DNA from: Skeletonema tropicum
Lineage: Eukaryota > Bacillariophyta > Thalassiosirophyceae > Thalassiosirales > Thalassiosiraceae
Assembly (NCBI GenBank): GCA_037178625.1
Contig: CM074149.1
Coordinates: 806,001 to 870,000, forward strand
Length of the DNA stretch: 64,000 bases
Direction of reading: 5' to 3'
Position 1 is the first letter of the stretch. The number at the start of each line of letters is the position of its first letter. The position numbers were made by a program, and so were the translations under genes. Under the pieces are notes generated by a model. It saw only the letters and a list, made by a program, of their open reading frames with translations. It was not told the origin of the DNA and made no database searches. Of this stretch, positions 29,690 to 38,390 are shown in pieces.

Positions 29690-30752
29690 TCTGAATGACA
29701 GCATCAATAAGTATGCCAAAGCTACACAGCCATGTTTGGAACCGATGAGCATGTACTAATTCAAAGATCGAGAAACAAAGTAAAAAAAGTGTCAACATAC
29801 ATCGTTACTGCTCATACCAATATGCGATACGTGAAATCCCTACACTTTCTGCAAATCATGCTCATCCGCCATATGCACTCATACTCATATCCGATATCGG
29901 CCTTAGTCTCCGTCAGGTATTTTTGTGTAATCAACAAGGTGCTGCATCATCTTCTTCAAGCTGAATCTCGAAAGTTTTAGCTCGCTGTTTTAGAAGATGG
30001 CGAGATGCACGATGAGAGAGGAAGAAGAGAATAAATGCAAACCCCAGTACGTACTCATGTCAAACTGTTTCAAACCCAACACACGAATGAACTCATACTT
30101 ATACTACCTTCTGTGTTACAGATCTTTCTTTGTTGAAGGTTGAAGGTTGCTTGAAGCGAAGACTTTCACTTCGAAGCAATCAATGACAAGAGCGCCTGAC
30201 ATATGCAAGAGAAATTTTAAAGTAAGTGTGTCTGATGAGCCATAAGAGGCGACATTATCTCTAAGTATGCTACGTGATACTCTCTATCTAATGAACATGT
30301 GCTGCAAGATATTTCCCGATTCCCAGATCGACAGCCAGATCGACCCCAATCAATGACCCTCACAAAAATCCTGAGAACCGGCAAAGACTTTTTAGTACCG
30401 TAAATTTCTATGAAGCTATATAAATGACCCGATGGAGGGGTACCGCTCTCTTTGTTTCATGTCGTGGATCTTTCTATCGTCTGTACTTGCTCCTTTTCAT
30501 ACAGGAGGTACTTTCATCACACAAACGACTTGAAGTCAAACGTGATAACTACTTTACCAGAGTCATTTCCGTGAAGTCAAGATATTGACATGCGAACGCC
30601 ATCACATCATTAGCAACTACAACATGTGCATGCAAACTTCCTGTGTTTGTACATATCTCACATCACTCTCATAAAAAACAAATAACCTCAACGCAAACAA
30701 AACCCCATCTTACTACAACTACACTTCCTCTACCTATAACTATAATCACATC
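29690..30752. repeat. Inverted duplicate of 16902-18200 and the flank of copy A
   Basis: Read in reverse complement, 29690-30470 follows 17400-18200 with many small differences, and 30640-30752 follows the 5' flank of copy A (about 15075-15200). The dispersed motif GAAATTTTAAAGTA lies at about 30211. A further diverged copy of the 29820-30110 part occurs at 35760-36110. Confidence 0.7.
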
Positions 30753-31373
30753 ATGTTTCTCCATCGTGAATTCCTATCGCTTTCGCTCGTCATCGTGGCG
30801 TTCGCTGCATCCAGCAATGTCGTCGCGGCGGCATCATCTTCCGACCGTCATCTCCGTGGCTCAAGTGACGAAGGTGACGCCAATACCGTCAAGGAACTTC
30901 CTTCAGACCTTGCTGATTACGTCCTTGTTGATAATACCGAGGAAAGGGAGCTTAAGCAAGGAGGAAACGGATCAGGGAAAGGGCAAGGACAAGGAAACGG
31001 CAGAACCTCTACTACAACCACCACTACTACGCCCACCGCCACACAGCTTTCAGATGGTGGGGCCGTGGCCCCAGATGGAGATGTAGGCGATCCAGTTTCC
31101 ATCACTGAAACCGTGTGTGACCCGGCTTGTGGTTCTGATCAATTTTGCGCCCGTGAATATGCAGGCGCTGACGCTCAGTGCTACGACAAGTGCTCGGGGT
31201 TCCCCCTCGGTTCTAGAGACACTTGCAATGGTATTTGTGTCTTCAGTATCTTTGAACAATGTGAAGGATATGAAAATGTATTCAATGAATACTGCGAATG
31301 TGGCAACTCACTTGAATTTCCAGGAACTTATGCTGAAGGATGTAGGCATTCCGAATGCGGTTTGTTTCCGTAA
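30753..31373 (+). CDS. Secreted RxLR-EER-like cysteine-rich protein, copy C
   Basis: This is a 206-residue protein. Residues 1-28 are a signal peptide (FLSLSLVIVAFAASS, then VVAAAS). RHLR is at residues 32-35 and TEERELKQ at 62-69, an exact EER. A GSGKGQGQGNG linker and a poly-Thr linker follow, then a 12-cysteine domain nearly identical to copy A (VCDPACGSDQFC, QCYDKC, TCNGIC, YCECGNS, CRHSECGLFP). It has no Kazal-like module. The coding sequence and about 430 bp downstream are an inverted copy of 14060-15074. Product location is probably extracellular. The function is not known; see copy A. Confidence 0.8.
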   Translation: MFLHREFLSLSLVIVAFAASSNVVAAASSSDRHLRGSSDEGDANTVKELPSDLADYVLVDNTEERELKQGGNGSGKGQGQGNGRTSTTTTTTTPTATQLSDGGAVAPDGDVGDPVSITETVCDPACGSDQFCAREYAGADAQCYDKCSGFPLGSRDTCNGICVFSIFEQCEGYENVFNEYCECGNSLEFPGTYAEGCRHSECGLFP

Positions 31374-31800
31374 GAAAGAGGGGAAAGCAGCTAGAGCTAG
31401 CGCTTAGAGGCTCGTTGTCTGGTTTGCTTACTGACAAGCTCGTCTGGGCGAGAATTGGTGGTTAGTTTAGTGCATGAATAGGGTAATGATTAAAGAATAT
31501 AATTGAACTTTCTATTAGATGTTAAGCATTCCTATCTAATTTTTTCCAGTCTTCATTTGAATTCGAATCTTCTCTGAAGTAAAAGTTTGCTGGAAGGATC
31601 AATATCAATGTCCTCATGCTTCTTCTACTGGCTAAATCTTTACACGTAAGTTCACGACAATTGGGTGAGCTCCGTCACTATTTAATCCTTAGCCGCTGCT
31701 ATATGAGGATATCCCCGTAATCTGGCAAATACTGCAGACCACGCAAGGGACTCAATGAACGTCTCCTAATGTTGTTCGTAGACATACTCTTAGCGTTAGG
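31374..31800. repeat. Inverted duplicate of 14060-14470
   Basis: The 3' flank of copy C matches the 3' flank of copy A in reverse complement, including GCTAGAGCTAGCGCTTAGAG, and runs into the last 90 bp or so of the pseudogene at 13520-14146. Homology stops at about 31790 (after GACGTTC..CCTAATG). Confidence 0.8.
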
Positions 31801-31909
31801 ATCAGATCCTAACCAAGCAAGTGCAGCATAGGTAATATGTAGTTCCATAAAATATTTCCAAACAATCCAAAACACAACTGTCTATCTCTACACAGCAACT
31901 CTAATCATC

Positions 31910-32662
31910 ATGCATCTTCATCGTGAATTCCTATCGCTTTCGCTTATCATCGTGGCGTTCGCTGCAGCTGCATCCAGCAATGTCGTCGCAGCGGCATCAA
32001 AATCTGACCGTCATCTCCGTGGTTCAAGTGGCGAAGGTGACGCCAATTTTGTCGAGGAACTTCCTTCAGACCTTGCTGATTACGTCCTTGTTGATACCGA
32101 GGAAAGGAAGCTTAAGCAAGGAGGAAACGGATTAGGGCAAGGCCAAGGACAAGGACAAGGAAACGGCAAAACCTCTATTACAACCACCACTACTACGCCC
32201 ACCGCCACACAGCTTGCAGATGGCTGCAATGCTGTACCTAGCGACGTGGTATGTGTTGAAATCTACGAGCCGGTCAAGTGTGGCCCAAACTCCTGTGAGT
32301 ACAGCAATCAATGCCAGGCAGATGCTGCTGGTTACTCGCCGGGTCAGTGCGGGGCCGTGACACTCGCAAATGAAGGCGATCCAGATCCCATTGAAACCGT
32401 GTGTATCCCGGCTTGTCGTTCTGATCAAGTGTGTGCCCGTGAATATGCAGGCGCTGAAGCTCAGTGCTACGACTGGTGCTCGGGGTTCCCCCTCGGTTCT
32501 AGAGACACTTGCAATGGTACTTGCGTCCACACTATCTTCGAACAATGTGAGGGATACGAAAACGTATTCGATGCATACTGTCATTGTCTTGAATCATTTG
32601 AATCTCCAGGCACTTACGGTTATGGATGTTTGTATTCTGAATGCGGTATGTTGTTTCCGTAA
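31910..32662 (+). CDS. Secreted RxLR-EER-like protein with Kazal-like and 12-cysteine domains, copy D
   Basis: This is a 250-residue protein, the longest family member. Order: signal peptide (LSLSLIIVAFAAAASS, VVAAAS), RHLR near residue 34-37, DTEERKLKQ about 27 residues later, Gly/Gln linker, poly-Thr linker, a Kazal-like six-cysteine module (CNAVPSDVVC, YEPVKCG, SCEYSNQC, GYSPGQC), a short acidic bridge (LANEGDPDP), and the 12-cysteine domain (VCIPACRSDQVC to SECGMLFP). It looks like the ancestral combination from which A/C (no Kazal) and B (no 12-Cys) derive, or a fusion of both. Upstream and downstream flanks reappear around the relic at 37138. Likely extracellular. Protease inhibition is possible but unproven. 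Confidence 0.8.
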   Translation: MHLHREFLSLSLIIVAFAAAASSNVVAAASKSDRHLRGSSGEGDANFVEELPSDLADYVLVDTEERKLKQGGNGLGQGQGQGQGNGKTSITTTTTTPTATQLADGCNAVPSDVVCVEIYEPVKCGPNSCEYSNQCQADAAGYSPGQCGAVTLANEGDPDPIETVCIPACRSDQVCAREYAGAEAQCYDWCSGFPLGSRDTCNGTCVHTIFEQCEGYENVFDAYCHCLESFESPGTYGYGCLYSECGMLFP

Positions 32663-33094
32663 CAAAGAGGGGAAAGCAGCTAGAGCTAGCGCTATAGCCT
32701 CATAGTCTGGTTTGCTTACAGACAAAGAGCTCTCATGCCTCTACCTGTTAGGTCTGGGGAAAATTGGGGTCGTTAGAGTGCAAGATTAAGAGAACTGGGT
32801 ATTGTAATGAATATAATTGAATTTTGTATTAGATCATGTTTTCATTTTGAATCTTTCTGGAAGTAGAAGTTGTTGGCTGGAAGAATTAATGTACGGCGCT
32901 CATTCTCTTAGGATGCTATGATGTATGCATTCTGAACAATAGATGAGCTCTCTTTACTAATGTCGTTCTTACTAATACGCTGGAAATCAAAAGGCGCTAT
33001 CTTAGTCTACAAGAGAGTACTGTCTCTGGGCTTCCCACGCAAATGGCGTATAATGTAAGTATCATTTTTTGCGTCATTTTCCCTCTTCGCATTA
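32663..33094. other. 3' flank of copy D up to the transposon
   Basis: About 32700-33000 is duplicated at 37230-37530 (shared phrase CAATAGATGAGCTCTCTTTA). No gene is seen. Confidence 0.6.
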
Positions 33095-33300
33095 CTACAA
33101 TTTCGAGATCATTTGATTTTTACCCCCCCCTTTATAAAATTTACCTAGGTAAAAAATATAGTTGAAAATCAACTAGTAAAAATACCTAGGTAAAAAATAT
33201 AGTTGCTCCTTCGTAGGAATTCAGTGTAAAAAAGTCCGCCAAGGGTGAAAATCATCATTTCTCATCCGTTATCATTGCACACAATGATGAAAATAGCACC
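33095..33300. repeat. Left terminal inverted repeat
   Basis: It contains subterminal direct repeats of TACCTAGGTAAAAAATATAG (twice), a possible transposase-binding pattern. It matches the reverse complement of 35437-35642. Confidence 0.9.
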
Positions 33301-33334
33301 ATAAGTAGCCACAACGCAGTACATAATTGCAACG

Positions 33335-34524
33335 ATGCCACATGACATAGAGCATCGACCACCCATGCAGACGAGGAAGAGAGCTGCCCCCCATCCTTCG
33401 GCCGGCGGTCGAGGCGATGGTTACTCACAGGAGATGCGTAATCTCGTTGTTGCCGTGAACGCTGCAGGCATGTCAAATCATCCTATCTTTGATCAACTGC
33501 GTGCGTTGCATTTATTTCCGTCGGCTTCAACGGAGAGAAGGCATGTAGCTCTGCCAAATAACGAAGGGCATATCCGACCATGTAGACGTACTGGTAACAA
33601 ACGTGCGACTGTGCTCCGTGGTCATGATCTTCTCCTCCTAGCACTCTATTTGATTACATTCCCCAAAGCAACAGCAGCCGAGATCAATGCCTTTTTATAC
33701 CGAGCCAATTACGACAGCATGACATTTCGGTTTTACTCACCCTCACAAATATCAGAAACAGAAAAGTGGATTGGACTCACCCGTAAAAAGGGGAGCACCA
33801 CTGCGTACCAGGCCCTACTTCCTGTCAACAAGCACAAGCGTTGGGCGTATTGGAATCTGCCATATCCGTATGGGATAGCAGACATTAGACGACAGGATAT
33901 AATTGATCTTGACTAGTGCGGTGTAGAAGTACAGTCGGCTGATCGCAACACAGGGAAGGCTTATGTCGGGAAGAGGGTGAACAGACTGGACCGTATCAAA
34001 AGTCCACTAAATACAACTTACTACCTTACTTGCAATTTCCGGAGATGGTGCCAATCCAAGAAGATGGAGAGATACTTGGACGGGAGAGAGAACGACAGGG
34101 CCGAGAATGATTGATTTTATTCAGGCGATCCTAAATGATATTGGACCAGGCACTCCCCAGCGGCGTTATTGTTTCACATTGGACAATTTGAGGTATGTGA
34201 AATAATATGTGCGTGTGCGTGTCTGCTCTACTGTTCTGTCAAACATTAGATACTTCCCTCACACATGTCATGCCTTCGAATTCTCATCATAATGTACAGA
34301 TGGTCGCTCTTATCTATGCTGCAGGGCATAGGATCGTGTTTCGTGCTCCATACTATCCGGTCGACGGAATTGAGTATGTGTTCAATACAATTCAAGGTAT
34401 ACTGAGAATTCGCATGGATGCAATCACTGACGGGACATCTCTTCTCAACGAATTGCTTCTTGCAATTGCATCTATCCCTTCCTTTGAACCATACTTTGTA
34501 AGCTGCGGATTTATCAATAATTAG
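33335..34524 (+). pseudogene. DDE transposase of the Tc1/mariner element, broken
   Basis: The first frame (33335-33916, 193 codons) carries a basic head and a DNA-binding region (GHDLLLLALYLITFPKATAAEI) and ends at IIDLD-stop. Translation past that stop gives CGVEVQSADRNTGKAYVGK, the region of the first catalytic Asp of DDE_3 enzymes. After frame changes, 34160-34200 encodes the DN-L motif region, and the 34207-34524 frame holds HHNVQMVALIYAAGHRIVF, PYYPVDGIEYVFNTIQ (the final acidic residue) and the C-terminus. A GGTATGTGA at about 34192 followed by ACATTAG suggests an intron between the DN motif and HHN. With an in-frame stop and frameshifts, the enzyme is probably inactive. Confidence 0.8.
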
Positions 34525-34588
34525 AAGACTTTCCATGTAATTCAATCAGTTAGTAAATATATATGTTACCTATTCATATTCTTCAGTC

Positions 34589-35286
34589 TCATTCTTCCTC
34601 AGAATCAGACGAATGCGCACGGTCAAATCTCGCCATCATTGTGTTGGGGGTGAGGTCAGGGCCACCCTGGCTCAATGTCGGTTCACCATCGGCAATTAGA
34701 TCACGCATCGAACCCACAACGTATCTCGCACCTTTCTCCTCCACCTTCATCAACTTCCGTTTGCGTTGCTTTGCCTCAATTCTCTGACGCTTTTGAGGAG
34801 TCGTCAGACTGCTGCTGTCTTCGTCGTTATGCATATTACTTGAGTTCTTCGAGAGTAATCTGTTGAGCAACTTCGTTGCGGTCTGCGCTCCTCTCTGCTG
34901 CTGACTTGGGGGACCATAAAGTTTATCTTCATCCGAACGGAGCATATCATCTTCTGATTGCAACGCCGCCCGCCGTGTACGATGCCCCATGGATTGAAGT
35001 CGCTTCTGTCGTTTGTGGTGGAGGATTGTGTCGGCTATGTTCAAAATCTGCACCAAATGGTTGGAATGACCTTCATTTTTCATGTCCCTGATTTTTTTTT
35101 GGAGCTGTATTGCTTCAAAATTTCGTCGAATATCGTCAACATGTCGGTGCGATTGGCAATGTTGATGTCACCAATGTCCTTCTTGATCTGCTTAGATAAT
35201 TTGACGACTTCTATGGCGATATTCCTCTTCTCCACTAGTGACCAAGGCGAAGATCTCGGTGAAGATCTCAGAACTGTAATGCGCAC
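34589..35286 (-). pseudogene. Accessory gene of the transposon, frameshifted at a T9 run
   Basis: Two minus-strand frames abut at 35080-35083: an upstream part (KLSKQIKKDIGDINIANR to YSSKKKSGT, open back into the right TIR) and a downstream part (MKNEGHSNHLVQILN to SSDSEEE, 164 codons). They meet at a run of nine T (35092-35100); a one-base length change there would make them one protein of about 290 residues. It is Lys/Arg/Gln-rich and helical, with a conserved-looking IEAKQRKRKLMKVEEKGARY. It is convergent with the transposase. The function is unknown; it may help DNA binding or regulate transposition. The run could also be a sequencing error. Confidence 0.6.
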
Positions 35287-35436
35287 CTCATCCGGGATGA
35301 TGTTGGGTAGGGAGGAATCATTTCCTCTCTGTGCACGAAGCCGATTGCTGCATCTTCTTCTCCTTGTGGTCTTCCTCCTCGACTGATTGGTGTCAGGCGT
35401 CGTAGTTAGTGTGGAGAGGTAGGGACGGGACGTACC

Positions 35437-35642
35437 AGTGCTGTTTTCATCATTGTGTGCAATGATAACGGATGAGAAATGATGATTTTCACCCTTGGCG
35501 GACTTTTTTACACTGAATTCCTACGAAGGAGCAACTATATTTTTTACCTAGGTATTTTTACTAGTTGATTTTCAACTATATTTTTTACCTAGGTATATTT
35601 TATGAAGGGGGGGGTAAAAATCAAATGATCTCGAAATTGTAG
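35437..35642. repeat. Right terminal inverted repeat
   Basis: Reverse complement of 33095-33300 with only scattered differences, including the CTATATTTTTTACCTAGGTA subterminal pair. Confidence 0.9.
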
Positions 35643-35644
35643 TA

Positions 35645-36980
35645 CAATTACATGCGTCCATTGTGCGGTGCGGTGTCTCTCAGCTTCCAGTTGCTTGAAA
35701 ACGTTTGCTATTCGTACATAAAGCTATACTCACATAAATAATTTGTACCTATTTCATCCATACTTACACTTCCTTCTCCTTCAACAACATGCTTATCTGT
35801 ATCCGCCACCAAGTCGTAGTATCGATATTGACAGCCGACACGTCATCGTGATATTTTCAATCATCAACAAAGTGCCGTATCAACTTCCTCAAGCTGTAAT
35901 CTTTGCTTCAGGCGTTGAACTCGAAGCCGAAGCTTTACTCGCTGATTTTGAAGATGACACTGATATGTTGACGGCGAGGAGCAAGAGAAGTATCTCAGAT
36001 ACACATATCAGTCGCGTCGTGTCAACCTGCCTCCACCTCCACATACAAAACCAACATCGAACGAATGAACATAAAAAATATAACATCTTTCTTTGTTGAA
36101 ACTAGTTGAAGAGTTTGTTCCCATGATGAAGCAAAGTTGAGAGGAGTGCGGATACATACATGAACACTTCGGAGGTTATCTGTAATATACGTTGTGTGCT
36201 GAAATGACTAGACCTAGACAAATGCGTGTCATTGTCATAAAATCGGTATAAGGATTTATTTTAGTGCCGTACAGAGGACAGATATTGAATCTTGACGTTG
36301 AGTTAGAGTCAGTGTGGTAAGACTCCGCAGATAGAGTACATGCGTTCACTTTTTATCTTGACCTTGACTGTCCTATATGCAAAAGATAAAATCTACATCC
36401 ATCTCCATACATCAGTCCAATCTCATCCATCAATACCGCCCAGGCCCAGGTTGGCGGGCAGTATTTCACTCTTCTTGGTCCAAGTCGTGGTTTTTTGTTT
36501 CGCCTGTACTTGCAAGTACAAATGACTAATGAGGCATTTTTCCAAATATGGTAGGCCACAACCTACCGTGTCAAGTTTGAAGGCCTCAAGTCTTCATTAC
36601 TCATTACACTTTCCCAGGTATCCCGTAGGCAGGATTTTACCCAGGAGGATAGCTTTAAGGGGCGCCTTCAATTAGGCCTTTAGACTTGTCGGGGCGAGGG
36701 GTCGCCCCCGATATTGTGGGTTCTGATTCGGTAGCAAAATCGTCTAAATAGGTCTACAGATAGAAGCCCATTTTAGCCAACGTCTTGCTAGCTTTGGAAC
36801 AAAATCACTGGAGTTTAGTTCATTATAGCTCTCCCACTTTTCCTCTCTAGAGGGGAACGGGGCATCCCCCCATTACGGGCTAGGCAGAGGCCCATCCGAG
36901 GCCTATCCTTGAAAGATACCTCTCTCCCTATCGGAACTCAAAAAGAGATAGAGATACAGCAAAACTTCAATGCAATCTTC
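35645..36980. other. Intergenic with diverged duplicate of 29820-30110
   Basis: About 35760-36110 resembles 29820-30110 (shared order of ATCAACAAGGTGC/AGTGCC, CTTCTTCAAGCTG and ACTCGCTGATTTTGAAGATG). The part at 36640-36900 is richer in GC and has short phrases shared with 24830-24960. No gene is seen. Confidence 0.5.
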
Positions 36981-36984
36981 ACAA

Positions 36985-37530
36985 TCGTAATGTTATTCGT
37001 AGACAACTCAGCGTTAGGATCAGATCCTAAGCAAGCAAGTGCAGCATAGGTAATATTTAGTTCCATAAAATATCCAAACAAAAACCATCCAAAACACAAC
37101 TATATATCTCTACCTCTACATAGCAACTCTAATCATCATGCATCTCCATCGTGAATTCCTATCGCTTTCGCTTATCATCGTGGCATTCGCTGCAGCTGCA
37201 TCCAGCAATGTCGTCGCAGCGGCATCATCTTCCGACGCTTACAGACAAAGAGCACTCTTGCCTCTACCTGTTAGGTCTGGGGAAAATTGGGGGTCGGTAT
37301 AGTGCAAGATTAGGAGAACTGGGTATTGTAATGATTAATGAATGTAATTGAAGTTTGTATTAGATCATGTTTTCATTTTGAATCTTTTCTTGAAGTAGAA
37401 GTTGTTGGCTGGAAGGATTAATGTGTGGCGCTCATTCTCTTAGAATGTTATGATCTATGCATTCTGAACAATAGATGAGCTCTCTTTACTAATGGCGTTC
37501 GTACTAATACGCTGGTAATCAAATGGCTCT
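36985..37530 (+). repeat. Internally deleted copy of the copy-D locus (31790-33000)
   Basis: The left part (to about 37235) matches the upstream region and signal peptide of copy D. The right part (from about 37237, GCTTACAGACAAAGAGC) matches DNA just after its stop. The intervening ~700 bp of coding sequence is absent. Confidence 0.8.
37138..37302 (+). pseudogene. Relic of the secreted family: signal peptide only
   Basis: A 54-codon frame keeps the family signal peptide (MHLHREFLSLSLIIVAF, VVAAASSSD), then jumps into former 3' flank sequence and stops after RSGENWGSV. The RHLR, EER and cysteine domains are all gone. It could still encode a tiny secreted peptide, but decay is more likely. 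Confidence 0.75.
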
Positions 37531-37960
37531 TGCAGTGCCATCTGATAGAGCATCCGTTTCCGTCTGATAGGTAGGTGACCAGCACTAATGCACATTGTAT
37601 GTTGTGTCCTCCTTGTCAAGCCAGATAGCTACTTACTTTTAGCTGGAACAAGGAAGAAGTAAACAAGACCTAACCACTAGCCCTAATAAAGTTATACAAG
37701 TCTCTATACAAACTACACAAATGCCAATAGTCGGCATCATCCCAACCTTCCTGCACATAGCTCACTTTGTTGTCCATACAGAAAAGAAGAGGTAAAACAC
37801 AAATATTTCTCTCAAGGTGGTTGATAGAGATGATGGATAGACCGAGAAGAAAAGTTAAGCTTCTCTCAAAAGCGGCCCATCACTACAACATCATCATACT
37901 TATCTGCATCACCTTGATGATACTTCACTTTTTCTCACATATACACATAAATACATATAA
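37531..37960. other. Intergenic
   Basis: No gene or repeat is recognised before the minisatellite. Confidence 0.4.
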
Positions 37961-37961
37961 T

Positions 37962-38390
37962 CCTATACAATCCTACTCTCTCGGTAGCTGCAATCCTACT
38001 TGACAGCTACAACCCTAATCTCTCAGTAGCTCCTACAATCCTACTGGCAGCTACAATCCTAATCTCTCGGTAGCTGCAATCCTACCGGCAGCTACAATCC
38101 TAATCTCTCGGTAGCTCCTACAATCCTACTGACAGCTGCAATCCTAATCTCTCGGTAGCTCCTACAACCCTACCTGCAGCTACAACAATCCCACTCCGTC
38201 GGTGGCTCCTACAATCCTACTTGACAGCTACAATCCTAATCTCTCGGTAACTCCTACAATCCTACCTGCAGCTGCAACAATCCTACTCGCTCGGTGGCTC
38301 CTACAATCCTACTGGCAGTAGAGATCCTACAAAATCCTACTCTCTCCTCGGTAGCCACAATCTTACTCATCCTACAATCCTAAATCCTAC
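37962..38390. repeat. Minisatellite, units of ~35-45 bp
   Basis: About ten imperfect units alternate ATCTCTCGGTAGCT, CCTACAATCCTACT and GGCAGCTACAATCCTA. The array runs up to, and slightly overlaps, the stop of the homeobox gene (38387), so it would lie in that gene's 3' untranslated region. Confidence 0.85.

Larger units (their letters stand above)
33095..35642 (+). mobile_element. Tc1/mariner (IS630 superfamily) transposon with ~206-bp TIRs
   Basis: This 2548-bp element starts CTACAATTTCGAGATC and ends GATCTCGAAATTGTAG, and is bounded by TA on each side (33093-33094 and 35643-35644), the target duplication of this superfamily. The terminal inverted repeats are about 206 bp (33095-33300 and 35437-35642) with few differences, so insertion is fairly recent. 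Inside are a broken transposase gene on the plus strand and a second gene on the minus strand. It sits between secreted gene D and the relic derived from it. Confidence 0.9.

Noticed and set aside
14861..31086. Second open frame overlapping the secreted genes (at 14861-15241, 16682-17143 and 30643-31086)
   Set aside because: It is open in all copies only because the DNA of the copies is nearly identical; it has no independent support and shifts with the duplication.
37962..38390. CRISPR-like array
   Set aside because: The units vary in length and there are no unique spacers between constant repeats; it is a minisatellite in a eukaryotic genome.
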